DNA of 64,000 nt from Acidipropionibacterium jensenii DSM 20535 (GTDB taxonomy: Bacteria > Actinomycetota > Actinomycetes > Propionibacteriales > Propionibacteriaceae): NCBI RefSeq assembly GCF_000425285.1, contig NZ_AUDD01000001.1, positions 62,001-126,000 on the forward strand, given 5' to 3'. The notes under the pieces are model-generated. The model was not told the DNA's origin. It searched no databases and worked only from the letters and a program-made list of their open reading frames with translations. Position 1 is the first letter of the stretch. Each line of letters opens with the position of its first letter. Positions 56,201 through 64,000 of the stretch are shown here, one piece after another. The position numbers were made by a program, and so were the translations under genes.

Positions 56201-58705
56201 CTACTCCTCGGCCAGAGCCTCCGTCGGGGTGGCCTTCGCCGCCCGGCGTCCCGGCAGGATCGAGGCCAGCGAGGCGGCGACGAAACAGATCGCGATCAGG
56301 CCGATAGTGGTCGGCCAGTCGACTGCGAACTTCACCGACAACGGCGCCCCGGACATCTTGAACACCGACTTGATCCCCAACCAGGCGAAGAAGCCGCCGG
56401 AGATGATGCCGACCAGCACCCCGGCCATCACCATCTGGACCGCCTCGAAGAACAGCATCAGGCGCAGCGATCCGCGCTGCATGCCCATCGCGCGCAGCAG
56501 GGCCGACTCCCGGCGTCTCTCCACCACCGACAGCCCCAGGGTGTTGGCGACCCCGATGAGGGCGATCACCACCGCCACCCCGAACAGGGTGGTCATCACG
56601 ATCAGCAGGATGTTGAGGACCTGTTCGATGGCCGCTGCATAGAGGGCACCGCCGCCGAGAATCACATCGGGGTTGCGCTGTTGGATGCTGACGATCGGAG
56701 CCAGGGTCTGGGCCATATCGGTCCGCTCGGCCATTGCCGCCCAGACCGCCACGACCGGTGGCGCCTGGGTGAGCTTCGCCAGATCGGCGCTGTTCACCAT
56801 CGCCACGCTGGAGTTCTCCATGGCCTTGGAGACGGTGACGGTGAGATTGAGGGTCCCCCTGGCTCCCTTGACGTCGACATGGTCACCGGTCTTGAATCCC
56901 GCATCGGCACTCATCAGCACCCGGCCGGGCGCCAGCTGATCGGCGGTCGTCGAGCTGACCGGCCGCAGCTGAGAGGCGTCGGCCCCCATCACCAGGGTGG
57001 GGGAGTCGCTGTCGCTGATGACCATCGGCGCTCCGCGCAGGGAGATCTGCGACTTGAGATTGGGCAGCTTCGAGAAGTCGGAGACGGTGGCGCTCGGCAG
57101 CGCCACCGAGGTCGCCGGTTTCGGTTCACCGGTGTTGACGTCGTAGGTGACGGCCTGTGCAGTGACGCTCAGATCGACGGGGAACTGCTCGTCGATGAGA
57201 TCCAGGACGCTCTGGCGGGTGGTGGCGGTGCCGATCTGAAGGGTGACGATGATCCCCACTGCCAGCATCAGGACGCCGGTGGTCAGAGCGGTGCGCACCG
57301 GGTTGCGGACCGCATTGGCCGTCGAGAGTCTCGCGGTGGCCCCGAAGGGCCGGATCATCAGGCCCAGCCCGCGGATCACCCAGGGCACGTAGACCGGCGT
57401 CGAGAGGAGGATCCCGATCCCCAGCAGGGCCACCGATCCCATCGCCCAGGCGATGTTCCACCTGTCGACCCTCAGTGCCTGCCAGGCCAGCAGGGCGCCG
57501 GCCACCACCAGCACCGAGCTGATGATCACCAGGGCCACCGAGGTGCGCCTGGTCTCGATCGTCGGTGCTGGGCGCAGAGCCTCCAGAGGAGCGACCCGGG
57601 TGGCTCTCAGGGTGGGGACGAAGGCGGCCAGCACGGTGGCCACCACCCCGATCCCGAACTCGATGGCCAGATCGGACCAGGGCATCACCAGGCCGAACCC
57701 CAGGGCCCCGGTGTAGGCCGCCCCGGCGAGCGCGATGAGAACTCCCAGCACGATGCCGAGCAGTGATCCGATGATCCCGATGATCACCGACTCGACGAAG
57801 AACTGCCCTCTCACCTGACCGCCGGAGGCGCCGACGGTGCGCATCAGGCCGATCTGGCGGCGGCGCTGGGCGAGCAGGATGAGGAAGGTGGTGAAGATGA
57901 TGATCATTCCCACCATCAGCGCTACGCCGGCGAAAACCATCAGCATGTACTTGAAGACGTCGAAATTGCCGGTCAGTGCCGTAATGCTGCGGGCCCGGTA
58001 CTCATCGGCCGGGGCCACCTGGAGATCCCCGGCCCTGGTGCCTGGCTTGGCCATCCCCGGCAGCTTCGAGACGGCCGACTGGATCGCCGTCGAGACCTGT
58101 CCGGGGTCGGATCCCGGGCTGGTGGCGATCAGCCAGACCGACGGCTGGAAGCCGGCGGCAATCGGCACCGCGGGATCGACGTAGACAGTCTGGGCGAACA
58201 GCGAGCGCGGGTCGTCGCTGATCCCGCTGACGGTCAGCTCTGTGGTGCCGGAGGCGACCTTGTCGCCGACCTGGACGCCGAGCTTGCCGGCGGCCTCCTC
58301 GGACAGGGCGATCTGGGTCGGCTGGGAGGGCCAGGACCCCGAGGACAGTCCCGCCCAACGGAAGCGTTCGGAGGGCAGTCCGTAGAAGGTTGCCTGGACT
58401 GCCTTGTCATCCTTCTGGACGATCTCGTTGGTCTGCAGGGCGGGTTCGACGGCCGACACTCCCTGGACGGCCTTGATGGTGCTGGTCACGTTGGCCGGGA
58501 CGATGTTCTCGCTGGTGGAGCCGAGGTCGACGACCACGTCGGCCCTGGAGGTCACCAGGGACTCCTGCTGACCCAGGGCGTTGGACTGGGTGCGGATGAA
58601 CACCGAGACGCCGACCATGAAGCCGATCGAGATGGCGATCGCCACCAGGGTGGCGACGTAGCGGCCCGGGTGGAAGCGGACCTCCTGAACAGCGTTGCGC
58701 AGCAT
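56201..58705 (-). CDS. FtsX/MacB-type ABC transporter permease
   Basis: An 834-residue permease with two FtsX domains. The first membrane helix is at about 10-30, and the others are mostly at about 240-345, 390-470 and 740-820; an extracytoplasmic domain lies between 45-235. ATG 58705 in a TGATG overlap with the ATPase. Such long MacB-like permeases export peptides or lipids or signal through mechanotransmission. It forms a unit with the ATPase 58705 and probably the two-component pair upstream. Confidence 0.88.
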   Translation of the reverse strand: MLRNAVQEVRFHPGRYVATLVAIAISIGFMVGVSVFIRTQSNALGQQESLVTSRADVVVDLGSTSENIVPANVTSTIKAVQGVSAVEPALQTNEIVQKDDKAVQATFYGLPSERFRWAGLSSGSWPSQPTQIALSEEAAGKLGVQVGDKVASGTTELTVSGISDDPRSLFAQTVYVDPAVPIAAGFQPSVWLIATSPGSDPGQVSTAIQSAVSKLPGMAKPGTRAGDLQVAPADEYRARSITALTGNFDVFKYMLMVFAGVALMVGMIIIFTTFLILLAQRRRQIGLMRTVGASGGQVRGQFFVESVIIGIIGSLLGIVLGVLIALAGAAYTGALGFGLVMPWSDLAIEFGIGVVATVLAAFVPTLRATRVAPLEALRPAPTIETRRTSVALVIISSVLVVAGALLAWQALRVDRWNIAWAMGSVALLGIGILLSTPVYVPWVIRGLGLMIRPFGATARLSTANAVRNPVRTALTTGVLMLAVGIIVTLQIGTATTRQSVLDLIDEQFPVDLSVTAQAVTYDVNTGEPKPATSVALPSATVSDFSKLPNLKSQISLRGAPMVISDSDSPTLVMGADASQLRPVSSTTADQLAPGRVLMSADAGFKTGDHVDVKGARGTLNLTVTVSKAMENSSVAMVNSADLAKLTQAPPVVAVWAAMAERTDMAQTLAPIVSIQQRNPDVILGGGALYAAAIEQVLNILLIVMTTLFGVAVVIALIGVANTLGLSVVERRRESALLRAMGMQRGSLRLMLFFEAVQMVMAGVLVGIISGGFFAWLGIKSVFKMSGAPLSVKFAVDWPTTIGLIAICFVAASLASILPGRRAAKATPTEALAEE

Positions 58706-59640
58706 CACGCCTCCAGATTCGCCATGGCGGTGCCGACCGTCTCGGCGGTCGGCGAGTCGATGTCGTCGACGATGCGCCCGTCCAGCAGCATGAGGGCCCG
58801 GTCGGAGTAGGAGGCGGCCCGCGCGTCGTGGGTGACCATGATGATGGTCTGGTGCAGATCGGTGGCGCAGTGCCGCAGGTACTCCAGCAGGGCGGTGCCG
58901 GACTTGAAGTCGAGGGCCCCGGTGGGTTCATCGGCGAAGACCACCGAGGGCTTGGCGATCATCGCACGGGCGCAGGCGACCCGCTGCTGCTGGCCTCCCG
59001 ACAGTTCGGAGGGCCGGTGGTTCAACCGGTCGGCGATCCCCAGACCCTGGGTGAGCTGGTCGAACAGGGCCGGATCGGGGCTGGCCCCGGCCAGATCCAG
59101 CGGGAGCAGGATGTTCTGCCGGGCGGTGAGGGTGGGCAGCAGGTTGAAGGACTGGAAGATGAATCCCACCTCGTCGCGGCGGACCCGGGTGAGGGCCTTG
59201 TCGGGAAGCGTGCTGAGCTCCTTGCCCGCCAGCAGCACCCGGCCCGAGGTGATCCGGTCCAGTCCGGCCAGACAGTGCATGAGGGTCGACTTGCCCGATC
59301 CGGAGGGGCCCATGATGGCGGTGAAGGAGCCGCGCCGGAACTGGACGTCGACGCCGTTGAGGGCGACCACCTGGGTGGGTCCGGAACCGTAGACTTTCGT
59401 GACGCCGAGGGCCGCGGCGGCATCCTGGGCGAGGTCCTCGGGGCGGGGTCCGGCGGCCGGGGCTCCCGACTGCCAGGGCTGGGCCCCCGGGTAGGGCTGG
59501 GCCGGGTTCTGCAGGTACGGGGAACCCTGGGGCCCGGCCTCACCGCGCCGCGGCGTTCCGATCGGGGCCTCGGCATCCGGGGTCTCGGCGGATCCGACGG
59601 AGGGGTCGGGGGCGGAGGAACGGCGCGGCGGAGTCGACAT
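58705..59640 (-). CDS. ABC transporter ATP-binding protein (LolD/MacB type)
   Basis: A 311-residue ATPase with a disordered 75-residue Pro/Gly/Ala-rich N-terminus. Walker A GPSGSGKST, LSGGQQQRV, Walker B VVFADEPTGALD and H-loop MVTHDARAAS are present. ATG 59640. Works with the FtsX-like permease. The promoter carries seven TCAG motifs in 11-bp phase. Confidence 0.92.
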   Translation of the reverse strand: MSTPPRRSSAPDPSVGSAETPDAEAPIGTPRRGEAGPQGSPYLQNPAQPYPGAQPWQSGAPAAGPRPEDLAQDAAAALGVTKVYGSGPTQVVALNGVDVQFRRGSFTAIMGPSGSGKSTLMHCLAGLDRITSGRVLLAGKELSTLPDKALTRVRRDEVGFIFQSFNLLPTLTARQNILLPLDLAGASPDPALFDQLTQGLGIADRLNHRPSELSGGQQQRVACARAMIAKPSVVFADEPTGALDFKSGTALLEYLRHCATDLHQTIIMVTHDARAASYSDRALMLLDGRIVDDIDSPTAETVGTAMANLEA

Positions 59641-59723
59641 GCGGCCACCCTACGGCCGCCGGTGCCGGTGGTTCTGTCGCACGGTGGCGTGGCGGCGAGA
59701 TTGGCGGGGATCTTAGAACAGCC

Positions 59724-59793
59724 TCAGGGCACGCTCAGATGAGCCTCAGGGGACGCTCAGTCGAGGTTCAGGGCACCCTCAGAATGGGTTCAG
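59724..59793. promoter_or_regulatory. Seven 11-bp-phased TCAG direct repeats, likely response-regulator operator
   Basis: TCAG begins at 59724, 59735, 59746, 59757, 59768, 59779 and 59790, exactly 11 bases apart. Larger units TCAGGG(C/G)AC(G/C)CTCAG repeat three times every 22 bases. It lies between the regulator gene (stop at 59790) and the start of the ABC operon. Direct 11-bp units are typical of response-regulator arrays. Confidence 0.7.
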
Positions 59794-60446
59794 ATGAGGC
59801 CGACCTCGCGGGCGAAGAGCACCAGGCCGACCCGGTCGCGGCACTCCAGCTTGGCCAGCAGCCGGCCGATGTGGGTCTTGACGGTTCCCTCGGCCATGTA
59901 GAGGGTCTGGGCGATCTCGGCATTGGTGGCGCCCTTGGCGATCTCCACCAGCACTTCCTGCTCCCGGTCGGTGAGCACCGAGAGCCGCTCCTCGTTCTGC
60001 TTCGGGTTGCTCGGCAGCCTCGGGACGACGTGGTCCAGCAGGCGCCGGGTGGCCGAGGGGGCCACCACCGCCTCACCGGCGGCGACACTGCGGATCGCCG
60101 AGAGCAGTTCGGCGGGCCGGGCGTCCTTGAGCAGGAAGCCGGAGGCGCCCGCCTTCAGCCCGGCGTAGACGTACTCGTCCAGGTCGAAGGTGGTGAGGAT
60201 CATCACCTTGGTGTCCAGCGGGGAGGCGGCGATCCGGCGGGCCGCCTCGACCCCGTCCATCACCGGCATCCGGATGTCCATCAGCGCGACATCGGCCGGG
60301 GTGGTGCGCAGCACGTCGAGGGCCTCGGCGCCGTTGGAGGCCTCCCCGACCACCTCCATGTCGTCCTCGGCCTCGATGAGCATCCGGAACCCGGAACGGA
60401 CCAGGGACTGGTCGTCGACCAGCAGCACGCGAATCGGCTCGGGCAT
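59790..60446 (-). CDS. NarL/LuxR-family response regulator
   Basis: A 218-residue regulator: DD in VLLVDDQSL, phospho-Asp in VALMDIRMPV, Lys in LLKDARP; LuxR domain with LTDREQEVLVEIAKG... AEGTVKTHIGRLLAK. ATG 60446 has GGAGG six bases upstream. It partners with the kinase gene that follows upstream and probably controls the ABC operon downstream through the 11-bp repeats. Confidence 0.92.
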   Translation of the reverse strand: MPEPIRVLLVDDQSLVRSGFRMLIEAEDDMEVVGEASNGAEALDVLRTTPADVALMDIRMPVMDGVEAARRIAASPLDTKVMILTTFDLDEYVYAGLKAGASGFLLKDARPAELLSAIRSVAAGEAVVAPSATRRLLDHVVPRLPSNPKQNEERLSVLTDREQEVLVEIAKGATNAEIAQTLYMAEGTVKTHIGRLLAKLECRDRVGLVLFAREVGLI

Positions 60447-60487
60447 GGGACCTCCGGGGTGAGGGAACACCCCATCCTAGAGGGAGG

Positions 60488-61867
60488 TCAGCGTCCCGAT
60501 CGAAGCGGCAGCAGGGCGCGCACCCGGAACCCGCGGTCGGCCAGTGGGCCGGTGTCCAGCTGGCCGCCCATCGAGGTGACCCGCTCCCGCATCCCCTGCA
60601 GGCCGTGCCCGCGGCCGTCCCCCTGGATCGCCTCGCCGTGGCCGTCGTCGGTGATGGTCAGGCACATCGTGGTGGGCCGGTAGTGCACCGCCACCTCGGC
60701 GTGGGCGGTCGGACCGGCGTGCTTGAGGACATTGGTCACCGCCTCCTGGACCACCCGGTAGGCGGTCAGTCCGAGGGCCTCGGGGACCTCCGGGCGCTCC
60801 CCGGTGACGGTGAGGGAGATCCGGTCCCCGGAGTGCTCCACCAGCTCGGGGATGTCGGTGAGTCCGGGGGAGGGGGAGAAGGCGGCCTTCTCGGACGGGT
60901 CCTGGCGCAGCACCCCGACGATCCTGCGCATCTCGACCAGGGCGTCGCGTCCGGTGTCGGCGATGATGTCGAGCACCTCGGGAGCCTTCTCGGGCTTCTT
61001 GAGGGCCAGCGCCTTGCCCCCCTCTGCCTGGACGATCATCACCGACAGGGAGTGGGCGACGATGTCGTGCAGCTCCCGGGCGATCTCATTGCGGGTGCGC
61101 TCCTCGATGACCCGGGCGTCCTGCTCCCGCTCGGCGAGGATGGACCGGTAGCGCTGAGCCTTGGCCATCCGCTGCTGGGAGCCGATCAGGGCCGCCTCGC
61201 GCAGCCGCCGACCGATCGCGTAGGGGGTGATCACCAGGCCGGCGCACACCGCCATCGACAGGAACCACAGCATCCAGGGGGTGCCGCCGTTGGCGGGGTA
61301 GTCGGCGGTCATCGCGGCGTGCCACCGGGTGGGCCCCAGGATGGCCCCCAGCGCCCCCGCCCACAGCACCCAGCGGGACTGCGGGCCGCCGGTCCAGCGC
61401 GCCACCGAGTAGGAGGCGATCGGAATGGTGAGCAGGGACAGCACCGGCCAGGGGACGATGATGAGCTGGATGGTGGCGCCCAGCCCGACCAGACCCATCA
61501 TGAGCATCGGCTGGTCGCGGCGGATCGTCACCGACCCGACCATCACCATCGAGCTCACCAGGGCGGCGATGTACTCCGGACTCGGATGCATGATGACCGA
61601 GGTGACATAGGGCACCACCGTGAGAACGGTGAGCACCACGACCAGCGTGATGTCGACCCACAGCGCCCGTTCGGAGTCCTGGGGGCGGCCGTCGCCCAGC
61701 TCGGGGTTGAGCACCTCCTCCATGCCGGGGATCGAGAGCTGCTCCTCGGTGCGCGCCGCACCCCGGGTGGACCGGGTCGAGGAGAACCGCGTCAGGCGCG
61801 CACGAACACCGCTCCCGGACCTCTGCTGCGGTGCGGGGGCCGTCGCGTCACGCCCGCTGCTGCTCAT
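60488..61867 (-). CDS. Sensor histidine kinase
   Basis: A 459-residue kinase. N-terminal about 75 residues cytosolic and low complexity, then five membrane helices, HisKA_3 with RNEIARELHDIVAHSLSVMIVQAE (His), and HATPase with VTNVLKHAGPTAHAEV and DDGHGE. ATG 61867 chosen over the longer frame to 61954, which begins in the galE promoter. Together with the regulator downstream it makes a two-component pair for the MacB-type transporter. Confidence 0.9.
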   Translation of the reverse strand: MSSSGRDATAPAPQQRSGSGVRARLTRFSSTRSTRGAARTEEQLSIPGMEEVLNPELGDGRPQDSERALWVDITLVVVLTVLTVVPYVTSVIMHPSPEYIAALVSSMVMVGSVTIRRDQPMLMMGLVGLGATIQLIIVPWPVLSLLTIPIASYSVARWTGGPQSRWVLWAGALGAILGPTRWHAAMTADYPANGGTPWMLWFLSMAVCAGLVITPYAIGRRLREAALIGSQQRMAKAQRYRSILAEREQDARVIEERTRNEIARELHDIVAHSLSVMIVQAEGGKALALKKPEKAPEVLDIIADTGRDALVEMRRIVGVLRQDPSEKAAFSPSPGLTDIPELVEHSGDRISLTVTGERPEVPEALGLTAYRVVQEAVTNVLKHAGPTAHAEVAVHYRPTTMCLTITDDGHGEAIQGDGRGHGLQGMRERVTSMGGQLDTGPLADRGFRVRALLPLRSGR

Positions 61868-61975
61868 CGTCACCAGTGTATGGACGGCCCTCAACCAGCC
61901 GTCGCGCGGGATTTGCCGTAGGATTGCCCCGGGCATCAACGCGACAACACTCAATGACGAAGGGCACGGTCAACG

Positions 61976-62965
61976 ATGCGGATTCTCATCACAGGCGGAG
62001 CGGGATACATCGGGTCGACGGTCGGGTCGGCCTGCGAGGAGGCGGGCCACGAGGTGGTGGTCCTGGACGACCTGTCGGCGGGACGCCGCGAGTTCGTCCG
62101 CGACCGGAAGTTCTACCAGGGCGACGTCGCCGACCAGGACCTGCTGGACCGGGTGTTCACCGAGAACCAGATCGACGCCGTGGTGCACTGCGCCGCCAAG
62201 ATCATCGTCCCCGAGTCGGTCGACCAGCCGCTGGCCTACTACGAGAACAACGTTGCCAAGACCATCAAGCTGCTGCAGGCGATGGCCCGCAACGGCGTCA
62301 ACCGCATCCTGTTCTCCTCCTCGGCCTCCATCTACGCCACCGACGCCGAGTTCAAGGTCACCGAGAAGTCCGCCCTGGACCCGGGTTCGCCCTACGCCAC
62401 CACCAAGTTCATGGTCGAGTTCGTGCTGCGCGACGCCGCCCACGCCTCCGACCTCAAGGCCCTGTCGCTGCGCTACTTCAACCCGATCGGGTCGGACCCG
62501 AAGCTGCGCACCGGCCAGCAGATCGAGCACCCCACCCACGTCCTGGGCAAGATGATCGACGCCTGGCTGGACAAGACCACCTTCACCGTCACCGGAGCCG
62601 ACTGGCCGACCCGCGACGGGTCGGGGATCCGCGACTTCATCCACGTCTGGGATCTCGCCCGCGCCCACGTCGCCGCCCTCGAGCACCTCGACGAGGTGAC
62701 CGCCGAGGATCCCTACCAGGTCTTCAACATCGGCACCGGCAACGGGGTCACCGTCAAGGAGCTGGTGGACGCCTTCGAGGAGGGCACCGGCAAGCCGCTG
62801 GACGTCGTCTACGGCCCGCCCCGTCCCGGTGACGTCGCCGGCGCCTACACCGTCTCGCACCGCGCCAAGGATCTGCTCGGCTGGAGCGCCCAGCTCACCC
62901 CGGCCGACGGCATCCGCGATGCCATCGCCTGGCTGCCCGAGCGCAAGAAGATCCTGGGCTACTGA
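61976..62965 (+). CDS. galE: UDP-glucose 4-epimerase
   Basis: A 329-residue SDR-fold epimerase. NAD motif GGAGYIGS at 7-14, catalytic Ser/Thr in FSSSASIYA and Tyr-x3-Lys (YATTKFMVE), plus RYFNPIGSDP. It interconverts UDP-glucose and UDP-galactose for cell-wall polysaccharide. ATG 61976 begins M-R-I-L-I-T-G-G-A-G. Divergent from the kinase. Confidence 0.93.
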   Translation: MRILITGGAGYIGSTVGSACEEAGHEVVVLDDLSAGRREFVRDRKFYQGDVADQDLLDRVFTENQIDAVVHCAAKIIVPESVDQPLAYYENNVAKTIKLLQAMARNGVNRILFSSSASIYATDAEFKVTEKSALDPGSPYATTKFMVEFVLRDAAHASDLKALSLRYFNPIGSDPKLRTGQQIEHPTHVLGKMIDAWLDKTTFTVTGADWPTRDGSGIRDFIHVWDLARAHVAALEHLDEVTAEDPYQVFNIGTGNGVTVKELVDAFEEGTGKPLDVVYGPPRPGDVAGAYTVSHRAKDLLGWSAQLTPADGIRDAIAWLPERKKILGY

Positions 62966-62987
62966 GCCCCGGAGGACCGGCACGAGG

Positions 62988-63143
62988 ATGAAGCACAGGT
63001 TCTGGTGGGGTCTGGTCGCACTGGCGGCCGGATGTCTGGTCGGCGGGCGGATCGACGCCCACCGACGCCGTCAGCGGGCCGCCCTGTGGGCGGTGGCGAC
63101 CGAGGGAGTCTCCTCGGCCGACCCGCATCCCCGCTGGTTCTGA
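62988..63143 (+). CDS. Small single-helix membrane protein
   Basis: A 51-residue protein: basic start, one membrane helix (WWGLVALAAGCLVGGRI), then basic cytoplasmic part (HRRRQRAAL) and acidic tail. ATG 62988 has GAGG upstream and follows galE by 22 bases. Not recognised. Confidence 0.55.
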   Translation: MKHRFWWGLVALAAGCLVGGRIDAHRRRQRAALWAVATEGVSSADPHPRWF

Positions 63144-63209
63144 GCCGGGCTGGTTCAAGGCTGGGCTGGTTCAAGGCGGGGCGCCCCGTGGCGCGAGAAG
63201 GAGAAGACG

Positions 63210-63902
63210 ATGGTCTCACTGGTGACCTTCGACATGGCCGGCACCACCGTCGATGACGGTGGTGCGGTGTCGCGGGCGCTGCGCGCGGCGGTCGAGGAGA
63301 CCGGCGCCAGCGTCGCTCAGGAGGACCTGGAGGTCTGGTCCGGGGTGGAGCGGACCAGCGCCATCTCGGCGCTGATGGCGCTGGGCGGGGTGCACCCCGC
63401 CCGCGGTGCGGCACGCGCCCAGTTCCTGAGGTTCTCCACCATCCTGGCGGACAGCTGGCGCACCGACCCGCCGCAGGAGATCGCGGGGGCCACCGAGACC
63501 TTCGAGACCCTCCACGAGGAGGGCATCCGGGTGGCCCTCACCACCGATCTGAACGAGGCATCGGTGACCCCTCTGATGGAGGAACTGGGCTGGTGGCCGG
63601 CCCGCCGGCCGCTCATCGACACCGTCGTGACCGCCGACGACGTGGCCTCCGGGTGCCCCGCCCCCTACCTCATCCACCGGGCGATGGAGCGCACCCGGGT
63701 GGTCGACGTCCGCCAGGTGCTGGCGGCCGGGGACACCGTCGTCGATCTGCAGGCCGCCCGCAATGCCGGCGTGGCCCCGGTCAGCGTGCTCACCGGTGCC
63801 GGGGACCGGCAGACCCTGGAGGCGGCCGGCCCCGACTACCTGCTCGGGTCGATCGCCGAGCTGCCGGCGGTGATCTCGGCCGCCGGCTCGGCGATGGGCT
63901 GA
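63210..63902 (+). CDS. HAD-family phosphonatase-like hydrolase
   Basis: A 230-residue haloacid-dehalogenase hydrolase. Motif I FDMAGTTVDD (nucleophile and acid Asp, with the Ala-Gly-Thr-Thr of phosphonatase-like members), motif II VALTTDL and motif IV-like VLAAGDTVVDLQAARNAG. The Lys-bearing motif III is not obvious, and the region near CPAPYLIHRAMER resembles the phosphonoacetaldehyde hydrolase cap. Substrate unknown. GAGAAGG upstream of ATG 63210. Confidence 0.8.
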   Translation: MVSLVTFDMAGTTVDDGGAVSRALRAAVEETGASVAQEDLEVWSGVERTSAISALMALGGVHPARGAARAQFLRFSTILADSWRTDPPQEIAGATETFETLHEEGIRVALTTDLNEASVTPLMEELGWWPARRPLIDTVVTADDVASGCPAPYLIHRAMERTRVVDVRQVLAAGDTVVDLQAARNAGVAPVSVLTGAGDRQTLEAAGPDYLLGSIAELPAVISAAGSAMG

Positions 63903-63907
63903 GCGCC

Positions 63908-64000
63908 TCAGACGCGCATCAGTACCTTGAGCAGGGCCGTCATCTGCCGGGCGACCGCCAGGTGATCGGCCGGGTTGCCGGAGATGATCGCCTCGATCAT
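63908..64000 (-). CDS. C-terminal end of an unidentified protein (3' end only)
   Basis: The minus-strand frame is open from the window edge to TGA at 63910-63908: 30 visible residues (ending AVARQMTALLKVLMRV). An ATG falls exactly at the edge, but the gene probably begins outside. Convergent with the HAD gene. Too little to identify. Confidence 0.4.
   Translation of the reverse strand: MIEAIISGNPADHLAVARQMTALLKVLMRV

Overview
The window is high-GC actinobacterial chromosome with one small integrated mobile element. Gene content (GroEL under CIRCE control, ThiC behind a TPP riboswitch, class II fumarase, formate-tetrahydrofolate ligase, MmsA-type aldehyde dehydrogenase, PepC, a Tad pilus cluster, ECF sigma/anti-sigma and histidine-kinase/ABC clusters) fits a Propionibacteriaceae-like genus such as Acidipropionibacterium. 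That placement is an inference from gene content and codon bias, not a database result.

Layout. 1-474 is the 3' part of a metal-chelate/cobalamin-binding receptor-like gene, followed by tRNA-Thr(TGT). A mobile element of about 10.2 kb sits in the 3' half of that tRNA, bounded by perfect 48-bp direct repeats (591-638 and 10778-10825). It carries an integrase, a CI-like repressor, a divergent AlpA/Xis-like protein, two small unknown proteins, a RepA-like ATPase with a symmetric iteron cluster inside its gene, an HNH endonuclease, large terminase, portal, scaffold-like protein, major capsid and two head-tail connector-type proteins. It has no tail, holin or lysin genes. This gene set matches the logic of capsid-forming phage satellites (cf-PICIs) that package into their own heads and borrow helper tails. 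Between the last head gene and attR lies an array of about 430 bp with a period near 61 bp, in which GC-rich palindromic repeats alternate with intervals that are themselves palindromes. This is the strangest sequence in the window and my main candidate for something undescribed.

11-25 kb: a lipoprotein, luxS, an ECF sigma/anti-sigma/ABC exporter operon, manA, a DUF3263 protein, a TPR-AAA+ ATPase and TPR membrane protein, groEL with two tandem CIRCE operators, pyrB and pepC. 25-33 kb: a SUFU-domain protein, thiC with riboswitch, fumC, a membrane protein, a ClC-type channel and a lipoprotein. 33-43 kb: a Tad/Flp pilus operon (SAF/CpaB-like, TadZ, TadA, TadB, TadC, Flp pilin, two TadE/F-like pseudopilins, and a 1103-residue LysM-BTAD protein). 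Its leader and genes carry several DnaA-box-like motifs.

43-64 kb: mmsA, a ketopantoate-reductase-like gene behind an attenuator-type leader, an MFS transporter, a 5'-truncated class I aldolase gene, two ABC transporter/two-component clusters (48.8-52.5 kb and 56.2-61.9 kb), fhs, a sigma-like gene whose Shine-Dalgarno sequence is buried in a hairpin below a 21-bp-phased repeat array, galE and a HAD hydrolase. Neighbouring genes overlap by 1-4 bases in most operons, so translational coupling is common. Functions are assigned by family recognition from the protein sequences; no searches were run.
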